From positions 10,905,611 through 10,969,610 of the forward strand of contig CM026403.1 in the NCBI GenBank assembly GCA_014843695.1: DNA of 64,000 nt, in the 5' to 3' direction. Of the stretch, positions 30,101-42,100 are shown piece by piece. The position numbers were made by a program, and so were the translations under genes. The stretch comes from Archivesica marissinica (taxonomy: Eukaryota > Mollusca > Bivalvia > Venerida > Vesicomyidae). The stretch's first letter is position 1. Each line of letters opens with the position of its first letter. The notes under the pieces are model-generated. The model was not told where the DNA came from. It saw only the letters and a list, made by a program, of their open reading frames with translations, and did not search any database.

Positions 30101-33100
30101 TACATCCATAACCGAGGATCGAACCCGGGTTGCATTGGTGAGAAGCAACTCTGTAACCACTGCGATAACCAGACAGTCTAATCGTGGAAGTATGTTGCGG
30201 TACATAGCTAATTACCGTTGGGGAGTTTATATGTAAGCTGGTCTGTTAGCCCAGATAAGAGTGTTCGTCCTGTAGGCGACAGGTCCCAGGTTCTAGCCCT
30301 GGGTTGGCTGCACATTTTTCTCCCGATATTAAATATGTTCCATGCCGGTATCACTATCCTTCCATGCCACTATCCTTCCATGCCTGTATCACTATCCTTC
30401 CATGCTGGTATCACTATCCTTCCATGCCGGTATCACTATCCTTCAATGCCACTATCACTATCCTTCCATGCTGGTATCACTATCCTTCCATGCTGGTATC
30501 ACTATCCTTCCATACCGGTATCACTATCCTTCCATGCCACTATCACTATCCTTCCATGCCACTATCACTATCCTTCCATGCTGGTATCACTATCCTTCCA
30601 TGCCAGTATCACTATCCTTCCACTACTCACTATCCTTCCATGCTGGTATCACTATCCTTCCATGCTGGTATCACTATCCTTCCATGCTGGTATCACTATC
30701 CTTCCATGCTGGTATCACTATCCTTCATCTGGTATCACTATCCTTCCATGCTGGTATCACTATCCTTCCATGCCGGTATCACTATCCTTCCATGCCACTA
30801 TCCTTCCATGCCTGTATCACTATCCTTCCATGCTGGTATCACTATCCTTCCATGCTGGTATCACTATCCTTCCATGCTGGTATCACTATCCTTCCATGCC
30901 ACTATCCTTCCATGCCAGTATCACTATCCTTCCATGCCGGTATCACTATCCTTCCATGCCACTATCCTTCCATGCCACTATCCTTCCATACCACTATCAC
31001 TATCCTTCCATGCCAGTATCACTATCCTTCCATGCTGGTATCACTATCCTTCCATGCTGGTATCACTATCCTTCCATGCTGGTATCACTATCCTTCCATG
31101 CTGGTATCACTATCCTTCCATGCCACTATCCTTCCATGCTAGTATCACTATCCTTCCATGCCACTATCCTTCCATGCCAGTATCACTATCCTTCCATGCT
31201 GGTATCACTATCCTTCCATGCCAGTATCACTATCCTTCCATGCTGGTATCACTATCCTTCCATGCCTGTATCACTATCCTTCCATGCTGGTATCACTATC
31301 CTTCCATGCCTGTATCACTATCCTTCCATGCTGGTATCACTATCCTTCCATGCTGGTATCACTATCCTTCCATGCCACTATCCTTCCATGCCACTATCCT
31401 TCCATATCACTATCCTTCCATGCCAAAAATGAGACAAACTCAGCAAAGTGGCAACAACACAATGTGTAAATGAAATATTTTCCTGCTATAATGCACACAC
31501 AGATATGAGTCGTATTGTCCAAAGCATATTTGAAATCAGCCTAAATTACTTGCAATATTTCAGGTCTTTTTCTTAAATATGTACAGTTACAATAATGTTG
31601 TACTTATCACAGAATCACATACATGAACAACTTCACATTTATATAACAAGTCGCTTATTGCAAGAGTTTTCATTAAAAACTAAACAGTTTTCCCTAATAA
31701 CTTGTATTGAAAGTTTCGAAATATCCTGCTGTTTGTACATAATATATAAATACAATGTACTTTTTCCCAATTTATTTCTTACTCCACGAATTCATTATCC
31801 CATTTAACATTGGCCTTAAACTCAATATTACCTTACACCACAAATTCATTATCCCATTTAACATTGGCCTTGTACTCAATATTACCTTACTCCACGAATT
31901 CATTATCCCATTTAACATTGGCCTTGTACTCAATATTACCTTACACCACAAATTCATTATCCCATTTAACATTGGCCTTAAACTCAATATTACCTTACAC
32001 CACAAATTCATTATCCCATTTAACATTGGCCTTAAACTCAATATTACCTTACACCACAAATTCATTATCCCATTTAACATTGGCCTTAAACTCAATATTA
32101 CCTTACACCACAAATTCATTATCCCATTTAACATTGGCCTTGTACTCAATATTACCTTACTCCACGAATTCATTATCCCATTTAACATTGGCCTTAAACT
32201 CAATATTACCTTGCCTGTTAAGAAACAGGATTGGATTTCTTATCTGACATCAGGACATTTATTTAAAGTTGACATCAATGCTGCCTCGGGAATGAAGAAA
32301 TTGAAATTTGATATTTTTTCTATCCTCAAACTCATCTAATTTTCAAAATATTGTGATACTAAGATTGACTCCCAGGATTCAAACAGGATGGCAGTCTTAG
32401 TTTACTGGTTCCCTACTCTTAGTTGAGAACTTGAGTAATTTACTGGTTCCCTACTCTTAGTTGAGACCTTGAATAATTTACTGGTTCCCTACTCTTAGTT
32501 GAGACCTTGAATAATTTACTGGTTCCCTACTCTTAGTTGAGAACTTGAGTAATTTACTGGTTCCCTACTCTTAGTTGAGACCTTGAGTAATTTACTGGTT
32601 CCCTACTCTTAGTTGAGACCTTGATTAATTTACTGGTTCCCTACTCTTAGTTGAGACCTTGAGTAATTTACTGGTTCCCTACTCTTAGTTGAGACCTTGA
32701 GTAATTTACTGGTTCCCTACTCTAGAAATCTCGAAGACTATGAGAATATTTCGGATATGTTCGCCAGTTTGCATGAAACATGACACTGAAGATATGCAAC
32801 ATGTAACTTCATTTCTTTTATGGATCATAGGTCATTTACAACTCACAGACTTTGGATTGGCCAAGTGGTTAGCGAGGGGAGAGAAGACGAGGACGGTCTG
32901 TGGTACACTGCAATATATGGGTATGTAATGGTGGTACACTGTAATATATGGTATGTAATGGTAGTACACTGTAATATATGGGTATGTAATTGTAGTACAC
33001 TGTAATATATGGTATGTAATGGTGGTACACTGTAATATATGGTATGTAATGGTGGTACACTGTAATATATGGGTATGTAATGGTGGGACACTGTAATATA

Positions 33101-36100
33101 TGGGTATGTAATGTGTAATATATGGTATGTAATGGTGGTACACTGTAATATATGGTATGTAATGGTGGTACACTATAATATATGGGTATGTAATGGTGGT
33201 ACACTGTAATATATGGTATGTAATGGTGGTACACTGTAATATATGGGTATGTAATGGTGGTACACTGCAATATATGGGTATGTAATGGTGGTACACTGTA
33301 ATATATGGTATGTAATGGTGGTACACTGTAATATATGGTTTGTAATGGTGATACACTGTAATATATGGATATGTAATGGTGGTACACTGTAATATATGGT
33401 ATGTAATGGTGGTACACTGTAATATATGGGTATGTAATGGTGGTATACTGCAATATATGGGTATGTAATGGTGGTATACTGTAATATATGGGTATGTAAT
33501 GGTGGTACACTGTAATATATGGTATGTAATGGTGGTACACTGTAATATATGGGTATGTAATGGTGGTATACTGTAATATATGGGTATGTAATGGTGGTAC
33601 ACTGCAATATATGGTATGTAATGGTGGTACACTGTAATATATGGTATGTAATGGTGGTACACTGTAATATATGGGTATGTAATGGTGGTACACTGTAATA
33701 TATGGGTATGTAATGGTGGTACACTGTAATATATGGGTATGTAATGGTGGTACACTGTAATATATGGATATGTAATGGTGGTACACTGTAATATATGGTA
33801 TGTAATGGTGGTACACTGTAATATATGGTATGTAATGGTGGTACACTGTAATATATGGTATGTAATGGTGGTACACTGTAATATATGGTATGTAATGGTG
33901 GTACACTGTAATATATGGGTATGTAATGGTGGTACACTGTAATATATGGTATGTAATGGTGGTACACTGTAATATATGGGTATGTAATGGTGGTACACTG
34001 TAATATATGGTATGTAATGGTGGTACACTGTAATATATGGTATGTAATGGTGGTACACTGTAATATATGGGTATGTAATGGTGGTACACTGTAATATATG
34101 GATATGTAATGGTGGTACACTGTAATATATGGTATGTAATGGTGGTACACTGTAATATATGGTATGTAATGGTAGTACACTGTAATATATGGTATGTAAT
34201 GGTGGTACACTGTAATATATGGTATGTAATGGTGGTACACTGTAATATATGGGTTATTACACTTGTTTTCTTACAGCACCAGAAGTGTTAGCTGTCTATC
34301 CCTATGGTCATACTGCTGATTGGTGTCTCTGGGTATGCTGATGTATGCCATGCTTGTCGGAAAGGTAGGTGTCTTGCTAGCTATGCTGATGTATGCCATG
34401 CTTGTCGGAAAGGTAGGTGTCTTGCTAGCTATGCTGATGTATGCCATGCTTGTCGGAAAGGTAGGTGTCTTGCTAGCTATGCTGATGTATGCCATGCTTG
34501 TCGGAAAGGTAGGTGTCTTGCTAGCTATGCTGATGTATGCCATGCTTGTCGGAAAGGTAGGTGTCTTGCTAGCTATGCTGATGTATGCCATGTTTGTCGG
34601 AAAGGTCATCACTGATGGTCACAGGTTCGAGCCCCGCTCAGGTCGTGTCTCATTTATAAGAAAAACTTGGCAGTTTCTTACGGAGGTTGGTGCACCCAAG
34701 TACTGGTTAGCCTGCCCAGGAAAGGTGTTGTTAGGTAAACTGCCCGCCGGCGATATAGCCCGAAATGGTGCTGATGCAGGCGTATAACCCGAAATATAAC
34801 ATATATTGTCGGAAAGGTAGGTGTCTTGCTAGTTATGCTGATGTATGCTGTATTAGATGGAAGAATTTATCTCCGACTATGCTAACAAATGCCAGAAATA
34901 ACAAATGCCAGAAATAACAAATGCTAGTCAGAAATATAGTCTTGCTATATGGACGTACATGTATATCATGTTAATGTTACTGACTATACTGATGTATATC
35001 ATGTTAATGTTACTGGCTATACTGATGTATATCATGTTAATGTTACTGACTATACTGATGTATATCATGTTAATGTTACTGACTATACTGATGTATATCA
35101 TGTTAATGTTACTGGCTATACTGATGTATATCATGTTAATGTTACTGGCTATACTGATGTATATCATGTTAATGTTACTGACTATACTGATGTATATCAT
35201 GGTAATGTTACTGGCTATACTGATGTATATCATGTTAATGTTACTGGCTATACTGATGTATATCATGTTAATGTTACTGACTATACTGATGTATATCATG
35301 GTAATGTTACTGGCTATACTGATGTATATCATGTTAATGTTACTGGCTATACTGATGTATATCATGGCCCATGAGTAGGAATAATCTATGAGTAATAAGT
35401 TGTTCTATTAACTAATAGTGTAATGAATTATTATAATTTTGATGAGCTTTCATTCTGTATATAACCTTCACATCTGTATATAACCTTCACATCTGTATAT
35501 AACCTTCACATCTGTATATAGCCTTCACATCTGTATATAGCCTTCACATCTGTATATAACCTTCACATCTGTATATAACCTTCACATCTGTATATAACCT
35601 TCACATCTGTATATAGCCTTCACATCTGTATATAGCCTTCACATCTGTATATAGCCTTCACATCTGTATATAGCCTTCACATCTGTATATAACCTTCACA
35701 TCTGTATATAACCTTCACATCTGTATATAACCTTCACATCTGTATATAACCTTCACATCTGTATATAGCCTTCACATCTGTATATAACCTTCACATCTGT
35801 ATATAGCCTTCACATCTGTATATAGCCTTCACATCTGTATATAGCCTTCACATCTGTATATAACCTTCACATCTGTATATAGCCTTCACATCTGTATATA
35901 ACCTTCACATCTGTATATAGCCTTCACATCTGTATATAACCTTCACATCTGTATATAACCTTCACATCTGTATATAACCTTCACATCTGTATATAACCTT
36001 CACATCTGTATATAGCCTTCACATCTGTATATAGCCTTCACATCTGTATATAACCTTCACATCTGTATATAACCTTCACATCTATATAACCTTAACATCT

Positions 36101-39100
36101 GTATATAACCTTAGTTTATACAAATTTATTTTAGTTCGATTGCGAAACAAGTTATTTCAACTTATATAAATCACTCTCGAGACCTCATTCCTGATGGAAT
36201 CCATCGCCACGAGGGAGAGAGAAGAGGCAATGTGGAATTTAAATGCCTTGCCTAAGGGCACAATCGTAACGGCTCCAGTGGGGCTCGAACTCCGGACCTT
36301 TCGCACCTGAAGCGAACGCGCATCCACTGCGCTATCACGACTTCCACTACGACTTATATAACCTTCACATCTGTATATAACCTTCATATCTGTATATAGC
36401 CTTCACATCTGTATATAACCTTCATATCTGTATATAGCCTTCACATCTGTATATAACTTTCACAGATACATTATGCCTCAATTACAACCTAATGAGGCTC
36501 TCTTCTACAATGAAACTTGTGCTGTGAACACCAATCAGAATTCATTAGGCTAACTATTTCTGTGTTATGTATTTACAGTACCCAGTAGATGGGGCCAAAG
36601 ATCATATTGAAATGGCTCAGAGAGTGCTGGACTCTGACTACCTCTGCCCTAACTGTGTATCAGACGATGCTCAAGATGTTGTAAATAAAGTAAGTTAACA
36701 GTAGCACCGTAGTTTAAATGAACCTTGATATAGAAAAAGGCACAACCTATCAACAGGGAAAGCAATATCAATTACTGAGCTAGACATTATAGGAGGAATG
36801 TTACTACATTCCCCATGAGTGTTGGGGGGGGAGTGACATCTAGGGATGGTAGAAATATGACAAAGATTGAGCTTTTCTTGTAGATATTAAACTTATTTTC
36901 AGAAATGACGGATACATGGGCCAGGTGTGATTAAGATATGAAATCATATTCCAGAATAAGAAAGTCAATTGACAGAGTCGAGCGGCGTTGTGTCCGGATT
37001 TTGTGAAAAGCTTTTTTATACAGAGGAAATCAAAACTGCCTATTACCCAGAAAATCAAAATGGCTGCACCCATGAAGTTTATTTTATTACTGTTTTCCCA
37101 AAGAAACCTATATCTAGTGCTATATTCCTGCTCAAGCGTAGCGTATACGTGCACTAATACGTGACTAGCAAAATAATAATGGCCGCTTCTGCTCGAAATA
37201 ATCGAGAGAAAGAATTAATTCTGAGAAGTGAAATGTTCAAATCGAACAACCAGAATTACTTCTAAGAATTAATTCGAAATTAGAATCGCACCGGGCTATA
37301 GACTGGACTCATTTTCTTGTATCATTGCTAAATTGTATTGTTTCATAGAGCGTCTGTAAGTTGTGATTAATCGGATGTCGTGAACAAGTCCAAACGGTGA
37401 CGTCATGTATTTAATATCAACTGTGAGAAATGATCGGTCGATGAAAAATTACTTACTAGTATTGTAGATTTGGACAATTGATTTGTAAGTTTTATGTTCT
37501 TTTTCATGTATATTTTGTGTACAGGTTCTCGTACATGTTATCTATAGGTGGTACACGCGGTGCACGTCTATGCGGGTCCACTCAGGCATTCCCCATATTA
37601 AAAGACAAGGATTTTGGGCTAAAAAACAGACGGATCTGTAATCCAGTGGTAACACGCTGGACTGGTAATCCAGGTATCACAGGTTCGATCCCCCGTCTGA
37701 CCCTAATAAAATTAACAGTTTTTCAAATGGGACTTTAAACTGATGTCTCGTGTCGGTGCTGTACACCGTGCATGTAAAAGAACCAGAGGAGACTCTGGAA
37801 TGGGTCTCTGTCTGTATCATTGCACTATCCAAAAATCTAAAATTACTAATCTCTTCAGGAGGCGTCGCTGATATGGGCAACCGGTAGCGACGATAAATAA
37901 ACGTAAACACACACACGCTGAATAGAATGAATATTTACAGTAGTTTATTTGTTTATTACAGTTATTAATGAAAAGTCCCCAGAAACGTCTTGTAGACCTG
38001 TACTCCCTACAAAACATGAATCTGTTCCGACGTCTCAACTTTACTGATGTCATAGAGAAAAAGGTGGGTCTGTATTCTACTGATTTACTGATGTCATAGA
38101 GAAAAAGGTGGTCTGTATTCGACTGATGTACTGATGTCATAGAGAAAAAGGTGGGTCTGTATGCTACTGATGTCATAGAGAAAAGGGTGGGTCTGTATTC
38201 TACTGATGTCATAGAGAAAAGGGTGGGTCTGTATGCTACTGCTGTACTGCTGTCAGAGAGAAAAAGGTGGGTCTGTATTCTACTGATGTCATAGAGAAAA
38301 AGGTGGTCTGTATGCTACTGCTGTCAGAGAGAAAAAGGTGGGTCTGTATTCTACTGATTTACTGATGTCATAGAGAAAAAGGTGGTCTGTATTCGACTGA
38401 TTTACTGATGTCATAGAGAAAAAGGTGGTCTGTATGCTACAGATTTACTGCTGTCAGAGAGAAAAAGGTGGTCTGTATGCTACTGCTGTCAGAGAGAAAA
38501 AGGTGGTCTGTATGCTACTGCTGTCAGAGAGAAAAAGGTGGTCTGTATGCTACTGCTGTCAGAGAGAAAAAGGTGGGTCTGTATGCTACTGCTGTCAGAG
38601 AGAAAAAGGTGGTATGTATGCTACTGCTGTCATAGAGAAAAAGGTGGTCTTTATGCTACTGCTGTCAGAGAGAAAAAGGTGGTCTGTATGCTACTGATGT
38701 ACTGATGTCAGAGAGAAAAAGGTGTTTTGTATGCTACTGATGTACTGATGTCAGAGAGAAAAGGGTGGTCTGTATGCTACTGCTGTCAGAGAGAAAAAGG
38801 TGGTCTGTATGCTACTGATGTACTGATGTCAGAGAGAAAAAGGTGGTCTGTATTCGACTGATGTCAGAGAGAAAAAGGTGGTCTGTATGCTACTGATGTA
38901 CTGCTGTCAGAGAGAAAAAGGTGGTCTGTATGCTACTGATGTACTGATGTCAGAGAGAAAAAGGTGGTCTGTATGCTACTGATGTACTGATGTCAGAGAG
39001 AAAAAGGTGGTCTGTATTCGACTGATGTCAGAGAGAAAAAGGTGGTCTGTATGCTACTGATGTACTGCTGTCAGAGAGAAAAAGGTGGTCTGTATGCTAC

Positions 39101-42100
39101 TGATGTACTGATGTCAGAGAGAAAAAGGTGGTCTGTATGCTACTGATGTACTGATGTCAGAGAGAAAAAGGTGGTCTGTATTCGACTGATGTCAGAGAGA
39201 AAAAGGTGGTCTGTATGCTACTGATGTACTGCTGTCAGAGAGAAAAAGGTGGTCTGTATGCTACTGATGTACTGATGTCAGAGAGAAAAAGGTGGTCTGT
39301 ATGCTACTGATGTACTGATGTCAGAGAGAAAAAGGTGGTCTGTATTCGACTGATGTCAGAGAGAAAAAGGTGGTCTGTATGCTACTGATGTACTGCTGTC
39401 AGAGAGAAAAAGGTGGTCTGTATGCTACTGCTGTCAGAGAGAAAAAGGTGGTCTGTATGCTACTGATGTACTGATGTCAGAGAGAAAAAGGTGGTCTGTA
39501 TGCTACTGATGTACTGATGTCAGAGAGAAAAAGGTGGTCTGTATGCTACTGATGTACTGATGTCAGAGAGAAAAAGGTAGTATGTATGCTACTGATGTCA
39601 GAGAGAAAAAGGTGGTCTGTATGCTACTGCTGTACTGATGTCAGAGAAAAAGGTGGTCTGTATTCTACTGATTTACTGATGTCAGAGAAAAAGGTGGTCT
39701 GTATTCTACTGATTTACTGATGTCATAGAGAAAAAGGTGGGTCTGTATTCTACTGATTTACTGCTGTCAGAGAAAAAGGTGGTCTGTATTCGACTGATGT
39801 ACTGCTGTCAGAGAGAAAAAGGTGGTCTGTATGCTACTGATGTCATAGAGAAAAAGGTGGGTCTGTATGCTACTGATGTCATAGAGAAAAAGGTGGGTCT
39901 GTATGCTACTGATGTCATAGAGAAAAAGGTGGGTCTGTATGCTACTGATGTCATAGAGAAAAAGGTGGGTCTGTATGCTACTGATTTATTGATTACACAG
40001 ATAACTGTTGTGAATCATTTACACAACTATTTACACAACTAACTGTTGTGAATCAGTTACACAACTAACTGTTGAGAATCATTTACACAACTATTTACAC
40101 AACTAAATGTTGAGAATCATTTACACAACTATTTACACAACTAACTGCCGAGAATCGTTTACACAACTATTTACACAACTAACTACTGAAAATCATATAC
40201 ACAACTAACTGTTGAAAATCATTTACACAACTTTGTACACAACTAAATGTTGAGAATCATTTACACAACTAACTGCTGATATTCATTTACACAACTATTT
40301 ACACAACTAAATTTTGAGAATCATTTGCACAACTAACTTCTGAGAATCATTTACACAACTAAATGTTAAGAATAATTTACACAACTAACTGCTGATAATC
40401 ATTTACACAACTATTTACACAACTAAATTTTGAGAATCATTTACACAACTAACTTCTGAGAATCATTTACACAACTATTTACACAACTAAATTTTGAGAA
40501 TCATTTACACAACTATTTACACAACTAACTGTTGAGAATCATGTACACACTATCAAAGCTGTTTATTTACCATCGTTCCAGATACATCCTAATGCTGTTG
40601 TAGCAGCCGACTTCTTCCCCATGTCAGGTACCACATACAGCTATGCTCCGGGCTCAACCCACTCCACCCACTCCAATGACAGCTTTCAGGATGTGAGTAT
40701 ACAATAACATTATTCTATCACATTCGGGTCTGTCCATTCTGAGAATGTTGATTTCAAAGGCAGTGGATTCAGTCCATTTCTGGGGCAGTGCATTCAGTCC
40801 ATTTCTGGGGCAGTGGATTCAGTCCATTTCTGGGGCAGTGGATTCAGTCCATTTCTGGGGCAGTGGATTCAGTCCATTTCTGGGGCAGTGGTGTCAGTCC
40901 ATTTCTGGGGCAGTGGATTCAGTCAATTTCTGGGGCAGTGGATTCAGTCCATTTCTGGGGCAGTGGATTCAGTCCATTTCTGGGGCAGTGGTGTCAGTCC
41001 ATTTCTGAGGCAGTGGATTCAGTCCATTTCTGGGGCAGTGGATTCAGTCCATTTCTGGGGCAGTGGATTCAGTCCATTTCTGAGGCAGTGGTGTCAGTCC
41101 TGGGGCAGTTGATTCAGTCCATTTCTGGGGCAGTGGATTCAGTCCATTTCTGAGGCAGTGGATTCAGTCCATTTCTGAGGCAGTGGTGTCAGTCCTGGGG
41201 CAGTGGATTCAGTCCATTTCTGGGGCAGTGGATTCAGTCCATTTCTGGGGCAGTGGATTAAAGTTGGGCAATTCGGTGAACCTGCACTTATGCAGTCAAT
41301 CACCCATAGCTATTCACTCTTGAGGTGGTCGTTTTGTTTGATTGACTGTACACTTGGGGTGGTGGCCTTGTTTGATTGACTGTACACTTGGGGTGGTGGC
41401 CTTGTTTGATTGACTGTATACTTGTGGTGGTGGCCTTGTTTGATTGACTGTACACTTGGGGCTTTGGCCTTGTTTGATTGACTGTACACTTGGGGTGGTG
41501 GCCTTGTTTGATTGACTGTACACTTGGGATGGTGGCCTTGTTTGATTGACTGTACACTTGGGGCTGTGGCCTTGTTTGATTGACTGTACACTTGGGGCTG
41601 TGGCCTTGTTTGATTGACTGTACACTTGGGGTGGTGGCCTTGTTTGATTGACTGTACACTTGGGGTGGTGGCCTTGTTTGATTGACTGTACACTTGGGGT
41701 GGTGGACTTGTTTGATTGACTGTACACTTGGGATGGTGGACTTGTTTGATTGACTGTACACTTGGGATGGTGGACTTGTTTGATTGACTGTACACTTGGG
41801 GTGGTGGCCTTGTTTGATTGACTGTACACTTGGGGCTGTGGCCTTGTTTCATTGACTGTACACTTGGGGTGGTGGCCTTGTTTGATTGACTGTACACTTG
41901 GGATGGTGGCCTTGTTTCATTGACTGTACACTTGGGATGGTGGCCTTGTTTCATTGACTGTACACTTGGGATGGTGGCCTTGTTTGATTGACTGTACACT
42001 TGGGTTGTGGCCTTGTTTGATTGACTGTACACTTGGGGTGGTGGCCTTGTTTGATATATTGTAGACTTGGGGTTGTGGCCTTGTTTGATTGACTGTACAC

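Noticed and set aside
32832..34240. Minus-strand frames of 350-400 codons
   Set aside because: They are the reverse reading of the exon-7-derived 31/32-bp array and overlap the real exon.
36651..36665. Zinc-binding CPNC in exon 9
   Set aside because: A single CxxC pair in a kinase C-lobe without a second pair is not enough.
37627..37700. Functional tRNA-Thr gene
   Set aside because: The anticodon arm and B-box are good, but the T-stem and acceptor stem do not pair and a SINE body follows.
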